Source: Bacteroidota bacterium
Lineage (GTDB): Bacteria > Bacteroidota > Bacteroidia > B-17B0 > Aurantibacillaceae
Length of the DNA stretch: 64,000 nt
NCBI GenBank assembly: GCA_021323535.1
Contig: JAJONO010000005.1
Coordinates: forward strand, 1-64,000
Direction of reading: 5' to 3'
The notes beneath the pieces are model-generated. The model worked only from the letters and a program-made list of their open reading frames with translations. It had not been told where the DNA came from and did no database searches. The first letter of the stretch is position 1; the number at the start of each line of letters is the position of its first letter. The position numbers were made by a program, and so were the translations under genes. This document shows positions 55,967 through 64,000 of the stretch, one piece after another.

Positions 55967-56941
55967 TCAGACCTTCAATCTTCTCTTCTTCACCATTCCA
56001 CCTTTAATGTCTTTTACAGGTGAGCTCACAATGAAGGCATTCGGATCTATTTTCAGAATCTCATAGTTAAGTTTTGAAATTTCAAAACGTGTTACAACTG
56101 TATAAATGATCTCAAGTTCGTAAACTGTTCCACGTTTTCCGTAACCGCCTTTACCATTGTAGATGGTAACGCCTCGCCCAAGGTCGTGTGTAATAACTTC
56201 ATTGATCTCGGCCGAGTGGGTCGAAATAATTGTAACACCAACATATTCTTCTATTCCTTCAACAACAAAATCAAGCGTTTTTGACGCGGCAAGATAAGTG
56301 ATCATAGAATATAAAGCCTGTTCAATAGAAAGAAAATAAGCGGCAAAACCGAATATGACAATGTTGAAAATGATAATAAAATCTCCTATTGTTGTGTGCA
56401 GCTTTCTGCTTAAGTAAATGGCTAAGATTTCCGTACCGTCAAGTACCGCTCCACCCCTGATAGACAAGCCAATTCCCGCGCCGAGAAAAAATCCTCCGAA
56501 TGCCGAAACAAGTAATTTATCATGCGTGATCTGGGGGAAATGAAAAAAATAAATACACACTGCAAGCGCCGAAATAGCGATGGCCGTTTTTATAGCGAAT
56601 TCACTGCTGATGACTTTTGCCCCAAGTAAAATAAATGGAATATTTATGAGCACTAATAAAATAGGAAGTGGCCAACTCGTAATTTCTGTAACAAGAAGTG
56701 AAATACCAGTCACTCCGCCATCAATAAAACTATTTGGAAGAAGAAAACTTTCCAATCCGAATGCAGCAGCCCCAACGCCAGCCGAAATAAGGATAACGTC
56801 TTTAAGGTACCGAAGCGCAATGATTTTTAATTCACGAAAACCTTTAGCAATCTGATAATCGGAGTACTGCTTTTTTCCGTAATCCTTCTTTTTACGATTA
56901 AGTACGCCTTGTATGACTATTTGTGTCCAGATAGGGTTCAT
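55967..56941 (-). CDS. YitT family (DUF2179) membrane protein
   Basis: AFGLESFLLPNSFIDGGVTGISLLV; GIGLSIRGGAVLDGTEILAIYLSRKL; C-terminal GRGVTIYNGKGGYGKRGTVYELEIIYTVVTRFEISKL. Confidence 0.92.
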   Translation of the reverse strand: MNPIWTQIVIQGVLNRKKKDYGKKQYSDYQIAKGFRELKIIALRYLKDVILISAGVGAAAFGLESFLLPNSFIDGGVTGISLLVTEITSWPLPILLVLINIPFILLGAKVISSEFAIKTAIAISALAVCIYFFHFPQITHDKLLVSAFGGFFLGAGIGLSIRGGAVLDGTEILAIYLSRKLHTTIGDFIIIFNIVIFGFAAYFLSIEQALYSMITYLAASKTLDFVVEGIEEYVGVTIISTHSAEINEVITHDLGRGVTIYNGKGGYGKRGTVYELEIIYTVVTRFEISKLNYEILKIDPNAFIVSSPVKDIKGGMVKKRRLKV

Positions 56942-57032
56942 CTCCCCACAAGATACACAAACTTCCTGCCTGCCAGATTAGAATAGGATTAGAAGCGCTT
57001 CCCTAAAGCCCACTTTGGCGAAGTGCTTATCA

Positions 57033-57569
57033 TTACTTTTTAGTTTCGTTGCTTTTTTCGAGCTTTTTAAAGCCAATGCTGAGGCCGTTCACACAATAGC
57101 GCTGACCTGTTTGGGTTGGACCATCATCAAAAATATGGCCAAGATGGCCGCCGCATTTGGCGCATACTATTTCGGTACGGATCATGCCATGAGAAAAATC
57201 TTTCACCTTTTTTACCCTGTCGCCGGCTCCAATTTCATTATCAAAACTTGGCCATCCGCAATGCCCGTCGAATTTTTGTTTGCTGGTAAATAATTCTGTT
57301 CCACAACCTGCGCATACATAGGTTCCTTCTTCAAAATTACTATTGAGTTCACTTGAATGAGGGCGCTCCGTACCTTTCTCTCGGAGCACATGATATTGAT
57401 CAGGAGTAAGAATTTTTTTCCACTCTTCATCGGTTTTATTGAAGTTATTGTCCATTGTCTTTTTACTTGTAGAGTTATTTGTTGATTCGTTATTTGTTGT
57501 TGGGTTAGTTTGGCAGGAACCAAATCCAAAACTTAACATTAAGCTGAAAAATAAAACTGTCTTCGTCAT
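57033..57569 (-). CDS. msrB: Peptide-methionine (R)-S-oxide reductase MsrB, lipoprotein form
   Basis: Lipobox FGFGSCQ; YVCAGCGTELFTSKQKFDGHCGWPSFDNEI; EIVCAKCGGHLGHIFDDGPTQTGQRYCVNGLSIGF. Confidence 0.95.
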   Translation of the reverse strand: MTKTVLFFSLMLSFGFGSCQTNPTTNNESTNNSTSKKTMDNNFNKTDEEWKKILTPDQYHVLREKGTERPHSSELNSNFEEGTYVCAGCGTELFTSKQKFDGHCGWPSFDNEIGAGDRVKKVKDFSHGMIRTEIVCAKCGGHLGHIFDDGPTQTGQRYCVNGLSIGFKKLEKSNETKK

Positions 57570-57617
57570 GTTTATATATACGAAGTTAGTCCCTTTTCCT
57601 TTCAAAATTTACGAAAA

Positions 57618-58739
57618 TTAACGTTTACTGCGCGTTTTTACCTCTTCCAGCAACTTATCACGGCCTTCATTTCGTGTAAGGATATGAATGAAAGAACCTT
57701 CTCCTTTTAAAGCGATCTCTTTGAGGTTTTTGATGGCTTCTTTATCATTGCCAAAAGCAACCGTGGTCAGAGTTATTTTTTTTGCTCCCTGGCTGCTCAC
57801 CCATTTTGCGTGATCATCGGGTGTAAATTTAAATTTACCGTCAGTAGCAAGAAAGATCTGGTTGTTTCCTTCCGGAATAAAATTAGCCTGGGCCACCTGT
57901 TGACTTTTATGAATGGCTTTGTTTCCTCTTGTATAGCCTTTCCCCTTTAATCCATCAACGATTAATTTTAATTGCGCTTTATCACTTCCGCTCATTGCTT
58001 CTTTAAGAACTTTTACACTATCGGCGTATGTAATAAAAGTGATTTTATCTATGTCGCGAACGGCATCTATCAGTGTATACAATGCCGTTTTCATAAATGG
58101 AAGTTTCATGGTATCGCGCATGGAACTGCTAACGTCTACCAGAAATACAATGTTGTTTGGTTTATATTTCAGTAATGAAAGTGAAGAGTGGTCCTCGGTA
58201 ATTTCGGGTTCTGTTTGCTTAGGCTGAACGGTTTTTGTAACAACGGGTTCCGAAGAATTATCAGGCATTTTATTGCTATTATCTCTTTGTTGTTTAGGAT
58301 CTGTTACTACAATGGCACCATCTTTAATTTTCACATTACTGGTATTCTTTCTGCTTCCAAAATAAAAACAAGCAAGCTTGTCATCTGCTTTTAATTTATT
58401 GAGATTTCCGCTCAGACTCAAACGATAGGGTTTATCCTGATCACTCGACACTAATTTTATTTCCCTTTTAAATTTTCCTGAAGATTGTGGAATGAATGAA
58501 ATAACAAGTAAAGTTGTATCTCCCGCCTGCAATGTTTTTTTTGATGCAAATACTTTTATTCCGGGATCGGCATCGGCGCGAAGCAAAAATATTTTTTTAT
58601 CGCTTTCATTTTTAATAATTACGTCGCCCTTTATTTCGTAGGCTTCGGCAATTTGTCCAAGATCTGTGTCTTTATCCTTAAACACCAATTGTGCTTTCGC
58701 TGAAGAGAACAGGATTATAAGAAAGATAATTCTTAGCAT
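57618..58739 (-). CDS. Secreted von Willebrand factor A domain protein with N-terminal DUF1573-like domain
   Basis: DLGQIAEAYEIKGDVIIKNESDKKIFLLRADADPGIKV; VWA/MIDAS NIVFLVDVSSSMRDTMKLP...QIFLATDGKFKFT. Confidence 0.85.
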   Translation of the reverse strand: MLRIIFLIILFSSAKAQLVFKDKDTDLGQIAEAYEIKGDVIIKNESDKKIFLLRADADPGIKVFASKKTLQAGDTTLLVISFIPQSSGKFKREIKLVSSDQDKPYRLSLSGNLNKLKADDKLACFYFGSRKNTSNVKIKDGAIVVTDPKQQRDNSNKMPDNSSEPVVTKTVQPKQTEPEITEDHSSLSLLKYKPNNIVFLVDVSSSMRDTMKLPFMKTALYTLIDAVRDIDKITFITYADSVKVLKEAMSGSDKAQLKLIVDGLKGKGYTRGNKAIHKSQQVAQANFIPEGNNQIFLATDGKFKFTPDDHAKWVSSQGAKKITLTTVAFGNDKEAIKNLKEIALKGEGSFIHILTRNEGRDKLLEEVKTRSKR

Positions 58740-58827
58740 AAAAATAATGAATCAAAAAGCGGACCAATATCCAATGCTTAGTGTTTAGTTATTGGTTTTT
58801 AATAATTTCTAACTAAACGTTATAAGA

Positions 58828-60141
58828 TTACTTTTGGGTTTTGGGTACAAAAAACAGCCCAATAAATCCTAAAACGAAGAAGGCAATGAGAGCGAGAACA
58901 GCAGGACGCATACCTCCAACGGCTTCGCTGATGGCGCCGAAAGAAACCGTACCAATGATCATTCCAAGTTTTTCCATGACGTCGTAAAAGCTAAAGAAGC
59001 TCGTGTGATCATCCGTCTCTGGAAGAAACTTACTATAGGTACTTCTGGACAAAGCCTGGATACCGCCCATTACAAATCCTACAAGAAATGCCACAATGTA
59101 AAAGTGTTCCGGTAGTCTTACCACCCAGTAAGTAAAAGAGCAAATAAAGATCCAGATAACAATCGCGATCATCAACGAATGTATGTTGCCTATCTTTCCC
59201 GAAAGTCTTGAAAACACGAACGAACCTAATATGCCCACAAACTGAATTATGAGAATACTTACAATGAGAGAAGTTGTTTTGGTTTTTTCTGCCGCTTCTC
59301 CGGATCCCCAGTCTATTTCATTTCTTGCAAATAAAACGGCAACAACCATTATGGTTTGAACACCCATGTTGTAGAAAAAGTAACTGAACAAAAAACGCTT
59401 TAACCGCTTTATTTTCTTAACCTGTGAAAACACAGACAATAATTCTTTGAACCCTTTTGACAATAAATTCTTTTTGTCGGCTCCATGCGCGGCATGATCA
59501 CGATCCGGAAGTCCTTTAAAAGTAAACTGCGCAAATCCTATCCACCATAATCCTACAAGGAGAAAGCTATATTTTGCAGGCATCTTTAATACCATAATGC
59601 CAACAAGACAAATGATCAGCAAAAGCGAACTTCCGAAATATCCTAATGAAAATCCTCTTGCGCTTACTTTATCCTGATTTTCTATACTTGCAATTTCCGG
59701 CAGATACGAATTGTAATAGACAAGGCTCCCCCAGAAACCAATCGTTGCCGTTATAAAAGGAATAAAACTTAGTTCAAGACTTTTACGCGAAAAGAAAAAC
59801 AGGCACATACACGATAGCGCCCCGAGATAACAGAAAAACTGTAAAAAACGTTTTTTATTTCCGAGGTAATCGGCAATTCCGCTTAAAACCGGGGCAATTA
59901 GAACTACAATGAATAAAGCGAACGCGTAAACGAAGGAATAAATATTCTGGTTCTCGAAAGAGCTTCCAAAAAAAGTAACCGTGTGCCCAATGAAATTTTT
60001 GTTTTCATCGTGCGTGGTTATATAATCATAAAAGTTCGGAAAAATGGCCGAGGTAATCACCAGCGGAAACACCGAGTTGGCCCAATCGTAGAATGTCCAT
60101 GCTTTAATAATTTTAGGATCGTCTTTCTGAATAAGGCTCAT
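58828..60141 (-). CDS. MFS transporter, UMF1/Atg22-like
   Basis: KIIKAWTFYDWANSVFPLVITSAIFPNFYD; APVLSGIADYLGNKKRFLQ; GGIQALSRSTYSKFLPETDDHTSFFSFYDVMEKLG. Confidence 0.92.
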   Translation of the reverse strand: MSLIQKDDPKIIKAWTFYDWANSVFPLVITSAIFPNFYDYITTHDENKNFIGHTVTFFGSSFENQNIYSFVYAFALFIVVLIAPVLSGIADYLGNKKRFLQFFCYLGALSCMCLFFFSRKSLELSFIPFITATIGFWGSLVYYNSYLPEIASIENQDKVSARGFSLGYFGSSLLLIICLVGIMVLKMPAKYSFLLVGLWWIGFAQFTFKGLPDRDHAAHGADKKNLLSKGFKELLSVFSQVKKIKRLKRFLFSYFFYNMGVQTIMVVAVLFARNEIDWGSGEAAEKTKTTSLIVSILIIQFVGILGSFVFSRLSGKIGNIHSLMIAIVIWIFICSFTYWVVRLPEHFYIVAFLVGFVMGGIQALSRSTYSKFLPETDDHTSFFSFYDVMEKLGMIIGTVSFGAISEAVGGMRPAVLALIAFFVLGFIGLFFVPKTQK

Positions 60142-60143
60142 AT

Positions 60144-61229
60144 TTATTTTTTTATAATCTCAAATTCAACACGCCGGTTTTTTGCTCTTCCATCATCTGT
60201 ATCATTACTCGCAATTGGCTGAGTGCTTCCAAAACCTTTAAAGTACATTTTATTCTGCACACCTTTTTTAATAAGATATTCAAATACTTCGCGCGCCCGG
60301 AGTTCACTTATTTTCTGATTCTTGAATTTCAGTCCGCTGTTATCGCTATGCCCGTTAATACGAATTTCCATTGAGGGATTTCTAAGTAGATACTGCGCAA
60401 GTTTGTTCAGTTCCTGGTTCGACTCAGGAAGAAGATAATATTTTCCATTTTCAAAGAAGAGATTTTTGAGCGCTACTTTCTCTCCTACCTGGATATTTTT
60501 ATTTACCTGAAGGGTAGAATCTTCAGGATTAATTACAGAGCCGACAACTTCTTCTACCACTTTATCTTCTTCGTGATATTTTACAAGACTAACATCATCT
60601 ACAAAATAATACGATTCTTTGAAGCCAAGTTTGAACAGGTTCATGCGAACCATATCTTTTTTTATCTCGGGCGCGAAATTTCCTATCGTAAGATATTTCT
60701 CTCCTCCATCGGCTTTGTAAAAACCATGAAACGTGAACCATTGAAAGCCTTTCATGAGTCCGCCTTTTTTTACCATAGTATCCACCATATTGGCTCTAAC
60801 AGCATCGGCCGGACGTCGGTATCCAGCCTTAGAAAAAAGAACCCCGAACGATTTCAGAGTGGCATTGCTCCAGAAAGCGAGGCGAATCTGCATTGTAATT
60901 TCATAGGTGGTTCCCCTGTGGAGCGGTTCGGCCAGTTTTACCTGCAAAAACTCTTTATAACGTTTCTGGAAACGGAAGCCGGTATAACAATATCCTTCAT
61001 AAGCCCCTTTCTGAACGGTGGTATCGTTGTCGAGCGGGTTATGATAATAATCAATGGATGCAATTGGTTGCCAAGGAATTGCCATTCGAATATTGTCAGA
61101 TTTTTTGCGGTAATTTTCGAAACTTCCGTTAGGAACCAGATTTTTTTGAGGTTTATTATCGGCCGGATTTTGCCCTGAAAGCGAAAAAGCTGTGAAAAAC
61201 AGGACTACTATGGGGTAGAAACGGCTCAT
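60144..61229 (-). CDS. OmpA family protein
   Basis: NLFFENGKYYLLPESNQELNKLAQYLLRNPSMEIRINGHSDNSG...ELRAREVFEYLIKKGV...GFGSTQPIASNDTDDGRAKNRRVEFEIIKK; signal peptide. Confidence 0.93.
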   Translation of the reverse strand: MSRFYPIVVLFFTAFSLSGQNPADNKPQKNLVPNGSFENYRKKSDNIRMAIPWQPIASIDYYHNPLDNDTTVQKGAYEGYCYTGFRFQKRYKEFLQVKLAEPLHRGTTYEITMQIRLAFWSNATLKSFGVLFSKAGYRRPADAVRANMVDTMVKKGGLMKGFQWFTFHGFYKADGGEKYLTIGNFAPEIKKDMVRMNLFKLGFKESYYFVDDVSLVKYHEEDKVVEEVVGSVINPEDSTLQVNKNIQVGEKVALKNLFFENGKYYLLPESNQELNKLAQYLLRNPSMEIRINGHSDNSGLKFKNQKISELRAREVFEYLIKKGVQNKMYFKGFGSTQPIASNDTDDGRAKNRRVEFEIIKK

Positions 61230-61282
61230 TTCATACAAAAATAGCCTAAAATGAGAGTTCCCGGCTATTTTGTTTTTAACAT

Positions 61283-61311
61283 TTGCATATTGGAAAAAAA
61301 ACGTATATTTG
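61283..61311 (+). promoter_or_regulatory. Bacteroidota-type promoter of rpsT
   Basis: TTG (61283-61285), 18-nt spacer, TATATTTG (61304-61311), about 43 nt before the rpsT ATG. Confidence 0.7.
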
Positions 61312-61353
61312 CCTTCCCAAAATTACGGGAACAATTTTAAAGAATTAAATACA

Positions 61354-61611
61354 ATGGCAAATCATAAATCAGCTATTAAACGCATCCGCTCAAACGACGC
61401 AAAACGTACCGAAAACCGTTATTATGCAAAAAGTACACGTACTGCGGTAAAAAAATTACGCACTTCAACTTCTGAGAAAGAAGCTAAAGAATTATTACCA
61501 AAAGTATCTAAGATGCTTGATAAATTAGCTAAAAAAGGTGTGATCCATAAAAACAAAGCTTCTAACCTTAAGTCAAAACTGACTAAGAAAGCAGCTTCGT
61601 TAAAAAAATAA
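61354..61611 (+). CDS. rpsT: 30S ribosomal protein S20
   Basis: [36 protein letters not shown]...[18 protein letters not shown]; start refined from 61270. Confidence 0.96.
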   Translation: MANHKSAIKRIRSNDAKRTENRYYAKSTRTAVKKLRTSTSEKEAKELLPKVSKMLDKLAKKGVIHKNKASNLKSKLTKKAASLKK

Positions 61612-61632
61612 TCAAGATCATTTAATGTTCTG

Positions 61633-61662
61633 AAGCCTGTCATTCCCTGACGGGCTTTTTTT
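61633..61662 (+). terminator. Intrinsic terminator after rpsT
   Basis: aagcctgtca-ttcc-ctgacgggctttttt. Confidence 0.75.
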
Positions 61663-61781
61663 GTGATGTTATATTTTCCACAAAGAGGTTATTTTACAGT
61701 TTCTTTTTGTGTTCAGGTTAGCGTCCATTCGCGAAATTCGCGTTCGCTTTCAATAAAACATTTTGTTACATTTGACAGAAC

Positions 61782-62060
61782 ATGGAAGTTAAACACCGCG
61801 ACGAAAAACCCAAAGGCGCCTTTTACATTGAGGAGAATGGTAAAGAGATTGCCACGATGACTTATGTGTTTGCCGGAGAGGGTCGTTTCATTATTGATCA
61901 TACCGTTGTTGACCAGGCTTACGAAGGAAAAGGATTGGGACGCCAATTGGTAAAAGCAGGCGTTGGGTTTGCGAGAAAAAATCATCTTAAGATCATTCCG
62001 CTTTGTCCTTACGCAAAACGCATTCTCGAAAAAACTCCCGAATACAGTGATATTTTTTAA
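61782..62060 (+). CDS. GNAT-like N-acetyltransferase (YjdJ-type)
   Basis: GRFIIDHTVVDQAYEGKGLGRQLVKAGVGFARKNHLKIIPLCPYAKRILEKTPEYSDI. Confidence 0.9.
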   Translation: MEVKHRDEKPKGAFYIEENGKEIATMTYVFAGEGRFIIDHTVVDQAYEGKGLGRQLVKAGVGFARKNHLKIIPLCPYAKRILEKTPEYSDIF

Positions 62061-62138
62061 TTCATTATAAAAACAAATAGACGCTGATTTCGATAATTAA
62101 CGCAATACGTCCAACTCATTACCTGAAAAAAATACAAA

Positions 62139-62366
62139 ATGGATCCTGACAACGTAAAAAAAGAATACAGCAACGGCGAGGTTACCATTGTGTGGCAATC
62201 GGGATTATGTATTCACTCCGGTAACTGCGTCAAAAATCTTCCGGGCGTTTTCAAGCCAAAAGAAAAGCCGTGGATCACTCCTGAAAATGCATCTACGGAA
62301 GAAATCATTGCAGCTGTTAAAAAATGCCCTTCCGGAGCTCTCAGCTTTTACATGAATAAAAAATAA
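62139..62366 (+). CDS. (4Fe-4S)-binding mono-cluster protein (YjdI-like)
   Basis: GLCIHSGNCVKNLPGVFKPKEKPWITPENASTEEIIAAVKKCPSGALSF. Confidence 0.87.
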   Translation: MDPDNVKKEYSNGEVTIVWQSGLCIHSGNCVKNLPGVFKPKEKPWITPENASTEEIIAAVKKCPSGALSFYMNKK

Positions 62367-62370
62367 CAGC

Positions 62371-62463
62371 TTACTTCACTATTATCTTTCTGGAAGTCAA
62401 TCACTATTTCTTCGGTTCTCAGATTCAGTAAATAAATCCCAGAAGAAATTCTATGCGTATCCA
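62371..62463 (-). pseudogene. Remnant of a T9SS C-terminal sorting domain, frameshifted
   Basis: Minus strand reads HRISSGIYLLNLRTEEIVID, then +1 frame SRKIIVK* with stop at 62371-62373; together resemble a T9SS C-terminal end. Confidence 0.5.
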
Positions 62464-62649
62464 TTTTCTAATTATAACTCAGAAAAACCTACTTGTAAAA
62501 CGTTTGCATAAACTTCTAAATCGATAGAGGAATTTTCAATCGTTTCCTTTCTACCAAATTGTAAGTCAGAAATACCAAATTGTAAAATAGGTAATGAGAA
62601 GTTGGCATCGCGTAGTTAATTTTGACCCGTAACAAAAACTAACACCAGC

Positions 62650-63042
62650 ATGAAAAAAATTATACTCCTTTCCTTCATCATTTTTATTACAGAAATTTTA
62701 ACATCAAACACATTGACCACTTTACCAATTGAAAAAGAAGTTTTACTCGCTATCGACAATTACAAAACTTACACAATTTCCATTTATAAAAATACTGATA
62801 AAAAAACTCCATACTCTATTTCTGTAGCTGGCAACAACTCTTCATCAAAAGAATTGATGGTGATTGAACAGGATGATGATCTTTTCAAATTTGTTCTTGT
62901 AGAAAAAACCGCAACCGAAATTTTATATTATCCTTTTGCATGGTCGGAACTTAAAATGATAACCGCAGCCGACCTTAAAGAAAACTCCCGTAAAATATTA
63001 GACAAACAGGCCAGACCTGTTGAAAGGAAACCGTTGAAATAA
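62650..63042 (+). CDS. Hypothetical small exported protein
   Basis: MKKIILLSFIIFITEILTSNTLT signal peptide; no family recognised. Confidence 0.55.
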   Translation: MKKIILLSFIIFITEILTSNTLTTLPIEKEVLLAIDNYKTYTISIYKNTDKKTPYSISVAGNNSSSKELMVIEQDDDLFKFVLVEKTATEILYYPFAWSELKMITAADLKENSRKILDKQARPVERKPLK

Positions 63043-63161
63043 ACGAAAGAAAAAGCCACAGGTCTTACCCTTAAATTACATAAATGGGAAGGTGTGATTT
63101 GTAAGGCTTGTGGCTCTACTATTTCCAAACCAAACGCTTCAAACTTCTCTAAAGAAAAAAA

Positions 63162-63222
63162 GCCGCAGATTACACCGATTTACGCAGATTATTTATCTGT
63201 GAAAATCCGCGAAATTTGCGGC
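63162..63222. repeat. Intergenic hairpin repeat of the gcagatt / 'PQITQI' type
   Basis: gccgcagatt...aatttgcggc arms with internal gcagatt copies; spuriously translates as PQITPIYADYLSVKIREICGLK. Confidence 0.6.
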
Positions 63223-63240
63223 CTAAAAAGTCGAAGCAAC

Positions 63241-64000
63241 TTAAAGCGCCTGCGAGAATCCTTCTTTAATCTTATCGGCAGCATATTGCCCACCGTATAA
63301 TTTATCTTTGATCTTGCTGAACGATTCAATTGTATAAGATACATCCTGTGCCGTATGAACCGCTGTTGGGATCAAACGTAAAATGATCATTCCTTTTGGA
63401 ATTACAGGATATACCACCATTGAACAGAAAATTCCGAAGTTCTCTCTTAAATCAATTACCATGTTGGTGGCTTCAGGGATCGAACCTCTCATGTAAACAG
63501 GAGTTACCGGCGTATTAGTAACACCAATATCAAATCCTGCGTCAACTAATCCTTTTTGTAATTGCGTGGTAATGTCCCACAATTTTGTTCTGTATTCCTG
63601 GTGCTTGTTTAATAATTCGAGGCGTTTCAACAAACCTACCACTAAAGGCATTGGTAACGATTTAGCGAAGATCTGCGAACGCATGTTGTAACGTAAGAAT
63701 GTAATCACTTCTTTTGAAGAGCTGATAAATCCACCTATTAACGCGAATGATTTTGCAAATGTTCCAAAATAAATATCAATTCCATCCTGGCAGCCCTGGT
63801 GCTCGCCCGTTCCGCCACCTTTAGCTCCCATGGTTCCTAATCCATGAGCATCATCAACAAATAAACGGAATGGATATTTTTTCTTAAGAGCAACAATTTC
63901 TTTTAGTTTACCCTGGTCGCCACGCATTCCAAACACACCTTCAGTAATCACAAGGATTCCACCCCCGGTAGTCTCCACTAATTTTTTAGCGCGTGCTAAT
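63241..64000 (-). CDS. PLP-dependent alpha-oxoamine synthase, serine palmitoyltransferase-like (5' end outside window)
   Basis: LFVDDAHGLGTMGAKGGGTGEHQGCQDGIDIYFGTFAKSFALIGGFISSSKEVITFLRYNMRSQIFAKSLPMP; frame open beyond 63978 (LARAKKLVETTGGG). Confidence 0.88.
   Translation of the reverse strand, partial: LARAKKLVETTGGGILVITEGVFGMRGDQGKLKEIVALKKKYPFRLFVDDAHGLGTMGAKGGGTGEHQGCQDGIDIYFGTFAKSFALIGGFISSSKEVITFLRYNMRSQIFAKSLPMPLVVGLLKRLELLNKHQEYRTKLWDITTQLQKGLVDAGFDIGVTNTPVTPVYMRGSIPEATNMVIDLRENFGIFCSMVVYPVIPKGMIILRLIPTAVHTAQDVSYTIESFSKIKDKLYGGQYAADKIKEGFSQAL

Noticed and set aside
1-64000. Defence island, prophage, integron or transposon
   Set aside because: No transposase, integrase, phage structural, restriction-modification, toxin-antitoxin or cas genes recognised on either strand.

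Overview
This 64 kb window is ordinary-density chromosomal DNA from a Bacteroidota organism. The lineage is supported by type IX secretion (T9SS) C-terminal sorting domains, a fused SecDF, DUF4270-, DUF4249- and PorV-like proteins, and TTG-N(18-20)-TAnnTTTG promoters. About 40 protein genes are supported, plus two tRNA-Leu genes, several intrinsic terminators and some intergenic repeats. I saw no CRISPR array, prophage, transposase or recognisable defence island. Housekeeping genes recognised are secDF, dnaK, panC, glyS, greA, nadB, msrB and rpsT, plus a nifU-like gene, dCMP deaminase and a serine-palmitoyltransferase-like enzyme cut by the right edge. The best candidates for under-described biology are: (i) a minus-strand triad of TonB-dependent receptor, 1496-aa secreted protein and PorV-like barrel at 23.6-32.9 kb; (ii) a secreted-protein island at 40-50 kb whose largest member carries alternating A/B Ig-like repeats; (iii) a near-perfect ~27-bp inverted repeat that includes the 3' end and CCA of a tRNA-Leu gene; (iv) EF-hand-like loops in a membrane GT-C/TMTC-like TPR protein; (v) a sigma54-like element plus palindrome upstream of dnaK; (vi) an intrinsic terminator overlapping a predicted signal-peptide coding segment. 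All function calls come from reading the sequence and recalling families; no searches were run.
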